From NCBI GenBank assembly GCA_021397845.1, contig CM038047.1, positions 33,215,601 to 33,279,600 on the forward strand: DNA of 64,000 nt, written 5' to 3'. Of this stretch, positions 52,916 to 62,965 are shown in pieces. Position 1 is the stretch's first letter; every line of letters begins with the position of its first letter. The notes beneath the pieces are model-generated. The model ran no database searches. It was not told where the DNA came from and worked only from the letters and a program-made list of their open reading frames with translations. The DNA is from Areca catechu. Lineage: Eukaryota > Streptophyta > Magnoliopsida > Arecales > Arecaceae. The translations under genes and the position numbers were made by a program.

Positions 52916-53298
52916 ACGACAACACCAGCCCCACCCCATGCAGGATTGAGCGTTGTCAATCTATTTCTGTTTCTAAACGAAACAGAGTTTATCTTTATTT
53001 GGTGTTCGGTTTGTATGTTTTATTTAAACTATGTGTTTGTTAATATTTGTCTTTATCTAGATTCTGATATTCAAGTTTAGTTAAGAGTCTATCTTAGAAT
53101 TTTTATCGTATACGTTGTTTAAAGTTTTGAAATAAAAATAAAAGAACATGAGAGCTGCGATGATCGTAATAACATTTTATTTCAGAAACTCAAAATACCA
53201 TGTATTTTATTTTCTAGTTTTTTTTTTTTTTTTCGAGAATTTTGCCTTCCAGAAATTGCCGGACGTGCGAGAACTTGCCAGCGTTTGTTTGTTCGAAA
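52910..53298 (+). repeat. Copia-B 3' LTR
   Basis: Partner of 36171-36558, preceded by the polypurine tract GTTGAGGGGGAG. A T-run at 53219-53233 differs from the left copy. The end GTTCGAAA corresponds to GTTCTACA on the left. Confidence 0.88.
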
Positions 53299-53303
53299 AT
53301 AAC

Positions 53304-55175
53304 GTCTCTGGCTAGGTACCGTCGTTGCTCGCCAACGTCTCCTCGCTCTCCCAGCCCTAGCTAGTCACCAACTAGATCTCCGGCCTCATCCCATCGGAGC
53401 TCAGTGCGCTCTCCTCCCTCACCATCCTCTTGGCCTTGCAGAACCATTTCAAGGGTGCCATTCCCCCCTCCACTGCTTCTCTTTCTAATTTCCAAGCGCT
53501 TGCCTCTCTCACAACCACCTCACCTGGCCCATTCCTCTCGACCTCTTCCTCCTCCCCAACCTCACCAAGTTGCTTCTTTTATCCAATGATATCTCGGGCT
53601 CTATTCCACCAGAGATCGGCCGCTACAACTCTCATGTTCGTCTCCATCTTGGCAGCAATTGCATCGGTGGCCAGATACTTTTGGAAATCGGCGGGCTCAA
53701 AAGCATCAACTTTCTCGACCTCGTCGGCAACAGGATAACTAGCTCCATCTCCTTTGAAATCGGCAATTGCTCTTGGCTCCAAATAATTGATATTGGCAAC
53801 AACACTCTTATCGGCCCCCTCTCCGACTCGCTCTCTTCCATCGCCGTATTACAGGTGCTCGATACGTCTTTCAACAAATTCTCTGGCCTGATCTTAGATA
53901 GCTTTGGCAAGCTCGAGGTGATGAACAAGCTCGTGCTCAAGAAGAATTCACTGTCCGGGTCGATACCCAAGTTGCTTGGCTAGTGTTCGAGCCTGAAATT
54001 GCTGGACCTCAGCACTAACCAGCTCTCTGGTAGCATCCCCGACAAACTCTTCCAGATTGAGAGCCTAGACATTGCATTGAATCTTTGCAGGAATGATCTC
54101 ATCGTGCCGATCCTAGATAAAATTTCAGCACTCAACAAGCTATCAGTGCTCAATCTTTCCTCCAACATGCTTCATGGCAGCCTGGCCTGCTTGCCGGATT
54201 AGAGAATCTGGTATCCCTCAATGTCTCTAATAACAACTTTACCGGCTACCTCCCTAATGCCAAGCTCTTCTGCCAATTATTAGCCTCTGAGCTCACCGGC
54301 AACTAGGGGCTTTGCACTCACGGCGGGGATGTGTGCTTCGTGAGCATGGACGGTGATGGCCGGGAAGTGATGACAGCACAAGATGGGAGCAGGGGGTTGC
54401 ACGGGTTGAAGCTGGCGATCATGCTGTTCATCACCATGATGGTGGCAATGCTTCTCGGGATGATGGGAGTTATAAGAGCTACGAGGATGGGTGGAGGGAT
54501 GGGTGGGGAGGACAACGACTCGGAGATAGGCGGAGAGCTGTCGTGGCCATGGCAATTCACACCATTCCAGAAGCTGAGCTTCTCTTCAAGCAAGTGGTAC
54601 AGAGCCTTGTTGACTCCAACATGATCAGAAAAGGTTGCTCGTGGATCGTCTACCATGTCAGCATAGACAATGGGGATGTGATTGCGATCAAGAAGCTTTG
54701 GCCCAGTACCGGAGCAACAGCTCCGGCAAGCAAAGTCGACGGCAACAGTAATAGAGTCCGGGACCCGTTCTTAGCTAAGGTGCAGATGCTTGCTCGGTCC
54801 AGCACAAGAACATTGTGCACTTTCTTGGCTGTTACTGGAACAGGAGCACACAATTGCTCATTCATGACTACATGGCCAATGGAAGTCTTGGTGAACTACT
54901 TCATGAGTGCAATGGCTTCTCACTAGAGTAGGAATTTAGGTAAAATATCATCCTCAGGGCAGTGCAGGGCCTTGCTTACCTTAACCATGGCTGTGTTCCA
55001 CAGCTAACAATATTCTCATCGGGCTCGATTTCGATCCTTACATCACCAACTTCGGCCTCACCAAGCTTGTCGATGATGGAGACCTCGGCCGGTCCTCCAA
55101 CATCGTCACCGGATCCTATGGCTACATTGCCCCTAATTGGTTTTCCTGCTTCCCTCCGATTCCAATGTCAAATTC
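53304..55175 (+). pseudogene. LRR receptor-like kinase pseudogene, downstream part (LRRs, membrane segment, kinase)
   Basis: LRR units resume: ISGLIPSELSALSSLTILL, SNDISGSIPPEIGRYNS, LSGSIPKLLG, LSGSIPDKLFQIESLDIALN, then NNNFTGYLPNAKLF and GLCTHGGDVCF (end of ectodomain). A membrane-like segment LKLAIMLFITMMVAMLLGMM lies near 54411. Kinase parts: SWPWQFTPFQKLSFS, IRKGCSWIVYHVSIDNGDVI (glycine loop damaged), IAIKKLW (Lys kept), GLAYLNHGCVP, ANNILIGLDFDPYITNFGLT and GSYGYIAP. The HRD catalytic loop is deleted between CVP and ANNIL, and DFG reads NFG (55048-55056). Multiple stops and shifts are present. Closest type by motif: LRR subfamily XI (RCH1/RGI-like). The C-lobe is missing. Confidence 0.8.
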
Positions 55176-55330
55176 TTCTATTTCATTGGCTAGTTTTATG
55201 GTGAAAGGATAATAATTGACCCCATAATGAAAGTAGTTCCAGAGCAGGGACATATATTAAAGATCACAAAAACTAGTGATCGATCGAAGATCACGGAGAA
55301 AAGTGATCAATCAAATTCGTTTAGATTCGA

Positions 55331-55409
55331 AGAGACCATGGACCAAAGTTAGGGTTACGTAGTTTAAGGATTATTTAAAAAAAACATGATATCATTTCAA
55401 ACTATAAAT
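55331..55409. repeat. Direct partial copy of the right inverted repeat
   Basis: AGAGACCATGGACCAAAGTT ... ACGTAGTTTAAGGATTATTT ... ACTATAAATTTCTTATC parallels 55565-55652 (GGAGACCAAAAATTACGG ... GTAGTTTAGAAATCATTTT). It suggests two insertions or a duplication of the same terminal sequence. Confidence 0.6.
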
Positions 55410-55564
55410 TTCTTATCGGAGAGCAGCGTCATTAAATTTTTTTAAATTTATTTATTTTCAGATCAGCAATGGTAACATCTATTTAAGTATATGAAATCAA
55501 CCATACAAGTACCAGTAATAATACTAAATAGGATTTCTGACGAGAAAAACTCGTCGGAAAAAAA

Positions 55565-55652
55565 TTTTGGAGACCAAAAATTACGGTTTTGTAGTTTAGA
55601 AATCATTTTAAAAAAATTAATATAGTTTAGAGACTATAAATATAATTTATCT
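55565..55652. repeat. Right inverted repeat flanking the LRR-kinase segment
   Basis: Complementary to 35684-35770 over about 85 bp, ending AAATATAATTTATCT. It lies about 390 bp after the last kinase sequence. No exact target duplication found outside the two repeats (T-rich on both sides). Confidence 0.65.
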
Positions 55653-56226
55653 GTTTTTTATTATAGCCGGCCAACGAAGATATTGTTTTTCTAATAGTTT
55701 AAAGGCTATCCATGGGCTACCGAAACATACAGTTAATTCATTCTTCCATGGTTCGTAGGAGAACTATAAAAAAACTTAAAAAATATTTGTAGCTATGGCA
55801 CAAAAGGATCAAGTTATATAGAACCGCCACTCACATCATCCGAATGGCAGCCCTAGACCAGGAGAAAGTATCCATGGCAATTCCTCCGGGGCATGTTTTG
55901 TCGAGAGAAGTTAGACTCCGAAGTAAAAAATGAGAATGGCCGACTTCTATCCTGACCATTTACATAAGAAAATAAAAAATTATATATGAATCTCCTAAAA
56001 TCTAATTTCTATATTTTTTTATTATCTAAATTTTTCTAAACCAAATACGTTGGGAATATAGCCATTCGGATCGTCATCGAAAATCAAATGTAACCCTCTC
56101 GATATGCGTGGTTCTACCAGCTTGTGATAGGCTTGGAATATGGTGGGCATGTAATGCAACGTACGTCAACCTTTGCAAAGCACCTGCGCTATGCGACAAG
56201 AGATAACTTCCAAAGGGCAACGTGGA

Positions 56227-56265
56227 CCTATCCTATCCTATCCTATCCTATCCTATCCTATCCTA
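56227..56265. repeat. (CCTAT)n microsatellite
   Basis: Seven perfect CCTAT units followed by CCTAA. Confidence 0.95.
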
Positions 56266-57339
56266 ATCTTAGGCCACCAAGAGGGCTTCTCTAGCAGGCC
56301 GTGCCTAGCTAGAATCCGTCTTCGTGCAGAAGGATTCGATTTCAAGCACTAGCATACATCTTGTGAAATGATAGCCAGGCGTGGAATAATTATGTTGACG
56401 AAGCTTTGCATAAAATGACACATGGATGGCGGATGACCTGAATTATATTGGATTGGACTCTTGTTATACATCGGTGTCTCCAATTAATTTGCTAACATTC
56501 TTATTTCTTGACATGCCACAACTTCGGTACACCATGAACTGAATGCAAGACACGTGTAAGAAGAAGACATTTGCTTGTAAAATGACTGATGGTCGATTCA
56601 CTTATTTGGAATCATATGCAGATTGGCCACGAGCGATCACCATATATCATGCAAGGTCTGAGAGGATTTTTATAACACATTTAGCCATGAAAAGGGAAAT
56701 TAAGTTGCTATGAGCTTGTTTGTTTTTTCCCCTTCGCATTTTGAGGGAGTCAATGGAAGAGGAAAGAAAGAAAAAAAAAGGAAGAAAAAGGGATGAGGGA
56801 ATTCAAAGCCCGGTGACATCTCTCCCAGGGCCTCCAATCAATGAGCTAGAGCACTCGGTTTATTTGGTGATTAGAACCGTTATTTATTAAAACCATGCCA
56901 ATGTGGTATAATATAAGGTCATGAATTTGATAAGCTTTATGCGCTTAATGGAACATCACCACCAGTGTAATAAAAACTCTCAACAATAGAACTCTACCAT
57001 TTTTTTAACTTCATTTTTATAATAATTATCAAACTACGGTGCTTTATATTTTTATATTATTTTTTTCTTTATACCCATACCATTGAGCATGGCTTGAATT
57101 TTAGTGTAACCCATAGTACGTACTTGACCTATTTTTGGACTTTATGTGGTCTATTTGGGCACTTTGATTTTTCTTATTGTTTTAGAGTTTGATGACTATG
57201 TATATTGCAATCATAGCTTTTATTATTTGAACTAATACATTCTTTATACTTCATCTTCTGATATAATTAATAAAATCTCTCCCCATCTTTGGCCATAAAT
57301 ATAGATCCAAAGCCAAACCATATAAATTATTGTATTTAT

Positions 57340-57360
57340 TATATATATATATATATATAT
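57340..57360. repeat. (AT)n microsatellite
   Basis: About ten AT units after TTTAT. Confidence 0.95.
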
Positions 57361-57510
57361 GATTGCTCATTATTATTTCAGATTTTATACGAATTAACAA
57401 GTAATCTTATAATAAACTAATATAAGAGCCTCAAATTCAAATTTGTTCATTAGAGCTGTTTTGGTTTCTGATTATTTGTTGATTTTGTATTTGTTATTCT
57501 TGTTTTTTTC

Positions 57511-58310
57511 ATGATGGCTATGAATTTCAAAATTAAAAAATTAGATGGGAAGAACAATTTTAGTCTTTAGCATGTGAAGATGCAAACCCTATTGTTTAAT
57601 AAAGATTGCCAAAGGTGCACAAGGATAGAAATTTCGTAGAGTGTGTATGCAGTGCAATTCAGTTATCTCTAGTAGACAAAATTCTATGAGAGATTATAGA
57701 TGAGCCATCTACTATAGTCTTGTGTTTCAAATTGGAAAGCATCTATATAACCAAGTCTCTAATAAATCAGCTCTATCTGAAACAACATCTCTATATTTTT
57801 TGGATGAAGGAGGGTATGCCTGTTAAAATCCATCTTGATAAATTCAATAAAATTATTCTAGATTTTTTAAAAAATATTGATATTAAATTGATGGCGAGGA
57901 TCAAATTCTTACTCTATTGTATTTATTACTTTTCTCATTTGAGTATTTTTGTTGATATTATGCTTATATAGTCAGCACAATTTTTATAAAAGATGTGAGT
58001 GCTTTATGGAACTCGAGAAAGTTAAAGAAAAAGATATTTGAAACTTATGATGAAAACTCAATGGAGGCTTAGTTGCTAGAGATGGATAAAAAGAAAGAAA
58101 TTCGGGTTCATATTCAAGATGTAATAGAAGCAGATCAAAATTCAAAAAAAAAAAAAAAGAAAGAGAAGAAAGATAAATGCAATTACTATAAGAAGGAAGG
58201 GCACTGAAAATTTGATAATTCTAGCTTCAAATAAAAGAAGGAAAAGTCTGATAATATATTTATTACAGATGATTTGATCAATATAGCAAAGGATAGTTTT
58301 AATGGTACCA
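57511..58310 (+). pseudogene. Degraded Copia gag (Copia-C)
   Basis: Starts MMAMNFKIKKLDGKNNFSL, the usual Copia gag opening (F...KFDGKNNFSLW). Then LYLKQHLYIFWMKEGMPVKI and LDKFNKIILDFLKNIDIK (UBN2 helices; family: L..QLY...M.EG..V..HLD.F..II.DL.N). Near 58168-58210 CNYYKKEGH, one step from the CCHC zinc knuckle, follows a lysine-rich stretch. Stops (TAG at 57569 and others) and shifts break it. No LTR or primer site is visible upstream, so the 5' end is lost or unrecognised. Confidence 0.82.
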
Positions 58311-58329
58311 AGTCCTCTTAATATCTATT

Positions 58330-59642
58330 AGTTTATTTGGAGATACTTGGATTCTGTACTCAATATGTTCCTATCATGTGTGTCCTCATCAGGACTGGTT
58401 TTTCACTCATTACCCTTATTGATAGTGGTGTTATACTCATTGAAAATAACTTGTCGTATAAGATTATCAATATAAGAATCATTTTGATCAAGATACATGA
58501 TTGTATTGTTAGGACAATGTCAGATGTGTGACACATACCAGATTTGAAAAACAACCTGATTTTTTAATTACTTTTGCTTCACTTGGTTTTAAGGATTATG
58601 GTGAATGCGAAGTTTTAAAGGTTTCAAAAAGTGCACTCAATATACTTGAAGCTAGGTTGTCTCATGGCCTCTACTAGCTTCATGGTAACATAGTTATTGG
58701 TGTTGAATCAGTTTCCTCATCAAATCCATATTTGGATAGTGCCCGTTTTTGGTATACGTGTTTAAATCCTATTAGTGAGATTGGCATATCTCTTTTAAGT
58801 AAATAGGATATATTGTGTGGTCAAAAAATTGCAAAGCTTGACTTTTGCCAGCATTGTATGTATGAAAAGTAGTATAAAGTGAAGTTCAGCATCGCCATCC
58901 GCAAGATAAAAGACCTGTTGGATTATATTCATTTTTATTTTTAGAGTATTGCACATGTTCAATCTAAAAATGGTTCTCAATATTTGTTGACTTTTATTAA
59001 TGATTTTGTAAGAAGATTTTAAGCATACTTTCTAAAGCACAAGAATGAAATATTTCACACTTTTAAGAAATGGAAAGTACTTATTGAGAATAGTCCAATG
59101 AGAAGATTAAGAGATTAAGAACTAATAATAGCCAAAATTTTGTGAGAATCATTTTAATGAGTTCTGTGAGGTTGAAGGCATTGTGAGATACCATATAGTT
59201 AGGAAGATACCATAATAGAATGGTATTGTAGAATGCATTAATATTACTCTTTTGAAAAGAGTACAATTTTACTTTCTTAATCAGGTTTATCTTAGAAGTT
59301 TTAGGCTGGAGCTATTACTATGGCATCCTACTTAGTGAATAGGTCTCTATTTACTTTTATTAAGATGAAGACTTTCATTGAGGTAGGGTCTAGTACACTT
59401 ACTGATTATTTTATTTTGAAAATATTTGGTTATGCTACTTATACACATGTCAATAATAGTAAACTTGAAAAAAAGGTACATAAATGTATCATTTTTAATG
59501 ATCAATATAGGATAAAAGACTACAGATTATAGTATATTGAACCTGGTTCTCATAAATTAATAGCTAGTAGAGATATTACCTTTGATGAAAATGTTATAAT
59601 TTATTCGAGAAAGGAGTTAGTTCTTATGAGCAAAGATCATGG
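58330..59642 (+). pseudogene. Degraded Copia protease, GAG-pre-integrase and integrase (Copia-C)
   Basis: Protease: LITLIDSGV, then INIRIILIKIHDCIVRTMSDV (family: I.G.G...IK..DG..R.L.DVR.VP.L..NL). GAG-pre-integrase is poorly kept (ASTSFM near 58675). Integrase: SIAHVQSKNGSQYLLTFIND, FLKHKNEIFHTFKKWKVLIE, then MASYLVNRSLFTFIKMKT, LKIFGYATYTHVNNSKLEKK and DITFDENVI. Many stops. The sequence ends at 59642, where a new LTR begins, just after the integrase C-terminal motif, so RT and RNase H lie beyond the inserted element or are lost. Confidence 0.85.
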
Positions 59643-61935
59643 TGTTAGATGCATGCCTTAGAAGCCAGATTAGCATGATACATTGTATTATTTTTAGAAA
59701 ATATTTTGTTACTTGATTTATTAAAATTAATAAAATTAGATATTTTTTCTCCATTCATATTTAATGTATTTATGAATCGTCAATGGAGTTAATGGATAAT
59801 GACACATATTCTCAAGTATTGAGAATTTGAGGCATGTATCATTATAGATTAACTTTTAAATATTTCAGATCGTTGGATTATCATGAAAATGGTGATTGAT
59901 CCATCAAGATCGATACATAGATCACTTCTCTTTTGGATAGATGAATCTTAAGTCTATAATGTAGGAACATTGGAACGAGAGTGCAAGTGCTTGTTAGAAA
60001 ATAATAGTACTGAGTATGACCAAGAATAAAAAGTCACATGGATGTCTACTTACTAATCAGTGACTATCTCGATGCAATAGTTGTATGAGTAGTTCTTTGA
60101 CTTATGGTGCCTCGCCACTCACAGTGGGATTGTTGTAGTTTGACAACACAAATATTATCCCTGGCCATTTGTAGTATTTGTTAGCTATAGTAGATTCACC
60201 GTAGAAGTAGGGTGTGCACTTATAGGGGATCTATTAGTCTTAGTAGTTGAGGAGTAGTTCTATGCAATCTAAGAGGTCGAGTCCTTGAGTTCATGGCCAC
60301 AGTAGTATGATAATAAAAGAAGTTTCCATGGAGATCATGATTGGACTCATGCTGATTAAGTCTTGTATATGATGGATGCTTATGATTTGATGAGTTTTCA
60401 TGACTTGCATCTTGTTAGGACTCTCGATAGAAGAAATTGATCACACGATAAGTATATTTATGTGTTCATCTTTTTATTATGCTGGGTTGCCCTACATATT
60501 GCTAAGTATCACTAGTAGATTATGAAAACTCACTAGAATTATTTTCGGATCAACGATCTTAGTTAAGGTTGAACTAGAATCATTCCAGTCCATCGGAAGA
60601 GTTTTGATGATACTATATTAGAGATCATGGTATGTCTCACTACTAGACATAATAGAATTTAAGAAGTCACATACAAAAATGGCTTGACCTGATCAAAAGC
60701 TTGGATCATGATCAAATTATTAATTGGATTGATGATTTGGATCAATTTGTAAAAGTTATAAATTTAAAAACTACTAATTTTTAGCATAAGGGACTTAATT
60801 ACAAGTATTGTAATATAATTAGGCTAAATTAAATCATGAATCAAGTCCTAATTAATTTAAATTAGATTTAAGTTAATTCAGCTTGACTTAATTTAAGACT
60901 ACTTGGATTTAATTATCCAAGTTGAACTTGGATTGCAATCATAATTGGATTAGGATTGATAGTCTTTTCGAATTTGATTCGAATCAGGTTCGAATTAGAC
61001 TCTAATTAAACCCAAATTAAAGCCAAATCGAAATAGATTATCTTGAATTAAAGGGATTGGGCTTCCTCTCTTAATTAGGTATGAGGAATTGAGGTGGGGT
61101 ACTGATTTTGGCACCCCCTCATTTGTATGCATGAGAAAGGAAGAGCAGGTGCAAACTCTTCAACTTGGAGTCTATTTCAAACTCATGCTAAAACATATCC
61201 TAACCAGCTTTTAGATTTAAAATAAGGTTGGTTTAGGATTGGTTTTATCATAATTTGGCATGGGATTAAAAATTTATGGAACATTTTAAGGAGAGAAAGA
61301 GAGGGGCCAGTGCTAATCATTCTTAGCATTTTTTCCTTGCTGCAACTTCCATCTCAACACCTCTTCTCTTCTTCTTAGTTTCCACGTCTCACCTGTACCA
61401 AAAACCTAAGAGAAGAGAGTCTAGAGAGAGATCTAAAAGAGGAAGAAAATGATTTTCTTTCTCTAGATTTTGTTCATCCCTATTCCCTTCAATCTGCATG
61501 AAGGGTTCGCATAAAGGTTGCATCCTTCATCTTTGAGATCTAGAAGGAGGTCCAGATCCAAGCTAAGAAATTATACTTGCAAAGGTACTAATGCACCAGT
61601 AGCACTCAAAATTCAATCAACGTCATATCCTATGTGGATACTAGCAAAGGTTGGACATGTGCATACTCCGATAAAAATCTTGGGAATCTGTTGGATTTGA
61701 CCTGATTGAGGTAGAAGAAGGATGGCACTTCAAGTAAGTTCAATCTTTCTCTTTTGATTTTACTAATATCAAATATAATGTTTAATATCTATTTTAGCAT
61801 GTTATTTAGATCCCTAGGTGGTATTTTAATTAGTTCATGCATGCTTGATATAAAAAGTTTTATATATATTACATCCGCCGCTACGGTTTTAGAAACCTGA
61901 TTTTTCAAAATGCCTATCACCTAAGAACTCCAACA
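59643..61935 (+). repeat. Probable 5' LTR of Copia-D
   Basis: Bounded by TGTTAG and CAACA inverted ends. Contains the phrase ATTACATCCGCCGCTACGG shortly before the primer site. AT-rich with no coding frame; short frames such as 61518-61700 carry no domain. The second LTR is outside the window. Confidence 0.6.
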
Positions 61936-61936
61936 G

Positions 61937-61950
61937 TGGTATCAGAGCCA
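61937..61950 (+). promoter_or_regulatory. Primer-binding site of Copia-D
   Basis: TGGTATCAGAGCCA, perfect plant Copia initiator-tRNA primer site, one base after the LTR end. Confidence 0.88.
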
Positions 61951-62279
61951 TAATTTTCTAAGATGCATGAATGGATTCAGATCTGATTTCACTTTAGATC
62001 AACAAATTTAGGTTTGATTAGGATCAATCTTGTGTTAACATAAGGTTGTCTTGCGATAAGATTAATCCTTTATAGTATAAAGGTTGTCCTAGTACAAGAT
62101 TGATCAGTTTTGAAAATAGTTTTCAAAACTTAAAATCAATAACTTAAGATTTGAATTTACGATGTATGTGATATGTCTTGTTTATTGTTAGATATTGATG
62201 TGGCACCTCTGCTAACATAGAGCCCACTAGTGGCCATGCTAGCGAGAGACACGCCACCTAGATGTGGTGGCCCGATAAG

Positions 62280-62965
62280 GAGATGAAGCGAGCCCTCCTA
62301 TCGAGGTCAGCTCCCAGCCGGGGTCATACTCATGAGGCAAGCCCTCCGTCCGAGGTCAGCTCCTGATCAGGGTGGCACCCAATTGTTGTCAAAGCGAGCC
62401 CTTGCCGAGGTCAACTCCCAGTCGGGGTCATGCTCATAAGGCGAGCCCTCCGTCTAAGGTCAGCTCCCGATTGGGGTGGCATCCAATTGCTGTCGAAGCG
62501 AGCCCTCCTGTCGAGGTCATCTCCCAGCCGTGGTCGTGCTAATGAGATGAGCCCTCCTCTGAGGTCAGCTCCCGGCCGGGGCGACATCCAATTGCTATCG
62601 AGGCGAGCCTTCCTACTGAGGTCAGCTCCCAGCCGGGGTCATGCTCATAGGGCGAGCCCTCCGTTTGAGGTTAGCTCTCAGCCGGGGTCGTGCTCATGCT
62701 GCCGAGGTGAGTTCTCCTACCAAGGTTAGCTCCCGGTCGGGATCGTGCTCATAAGGTAAGCTCCCCATCCGAGGTCAGCTCCTGGCCGAGGTCGTGCTCA
62801 TGCTGCCAAGACGAGCCCTCCTATCGAGGTCAACTCCCGGTCGGGGTCGCGCTCTTAAGGCAAGCCTCCCATCTGAGGTCAGCTCCCGACCGGGATCGTA
62901 CTCATAAGGCGAGCCCCTGCTGAGGTTAGCTCCCGGCCGGGGTCATGCTCATGCTGCCGAGGTGA
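62280..62965. repeat. GC-rich minisatellite, 48-57-bp units (about 13 copies)
   Basis: GCGAGCCCTCC(G/T) ... GAGGTCAGCTCCC(G/A)GCCGGGG ... TGCTCAT(A/G)AG recurs near 62290, 62338, 62394, 62440, 62497, 62547, 62602, 62652, 62705, 62757, 62812, 62859 and 62909. Spacers alternate (CATCCAATTGCTGTCGA or TGCTCATGCTGCCGA). The flanking TGTTAGATATTGATGTGG at about 62188 could be the edge of the LTR that carries it, but no partner is visible. Confidence 0.9.

Larger units (their letters stand above)
36171..53298 (+). mobile_element. Ty1/Copia retrotransposon (Copia-B), itself split by a Gypsy element
   Basis: LTRs at 36171-36558 and 52910-53298 share TATTGAACGACAACACCAGC and the rest of their length with modest divergence. 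The flanking duplication ATAAC is exact (36166-36170, 53299-53303). The primer site CTTGGTATCAGAGCC follows the left LTR, and a purine tract GTTGAGGGGGAG precedes the right one. gag, protease, integrase, RT and RNase H follow in Copia order on the plus strand. Subtracting the Gypsy insertion (40461-52672 plus TSD) leaves about 4.9 kb, normal for Copia. It inserted into an LRR-kinase sequence. Several stops and frameshifts break the polyprotein. Confidence 0.92.
55653..57510. other. AT-rich intergenic stretch with two microsatellites
   Basis: No gene found. (CCTAT)n, seven full units plus a partial one, lies at 56227-56265, and (AT)n at 57340-57360. Short anonymous frames only. Confidence 0.6.
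59643..62200 (+). mobile_element. Copia-type LTR retrotransposon (Copia-D), 5' end
   Basis: A probable 2.3-kb LTR (59643-61935, TGTTAGATGCAT ... CTCCAACA) is followed directly by the primer site GTGGTATCAGAGCCA and a short AT-rich leader. The long LTR and primer site suggest a SIRE/Maximus- or Angela-like Copia. It interrupts Copia-C within integrase. The leader runs only to about 62200 before a GC-rich minisatellite begins. No gag is seen in the window, and the 3' end and TSD cannot be tested. Confidence 0.65.

Noticed and set aside
35905..55175. An expressed LRR receptor kinase gene
   Set aside because: Starts in mid-ectodomain, has numerous stops and frameshifts, lacks the catalytic loop, and carries a 17-kb nested insertion.
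56227..56265. (CCTAT)n as interstitial telomeric repeat
   Set aside because: The plant telomere unit is CCCTAAA; this 5-bp unit is different and short, so it is an ordinary microsatellite.
61937..61950. TGGTATCAGAGCCA motifs as parts of tRNA genes
   Set aside because: They are complementary to a tRNA 3' end and adjoin LTR edges. No cloverleaf can be formed around them; they are primer sites.
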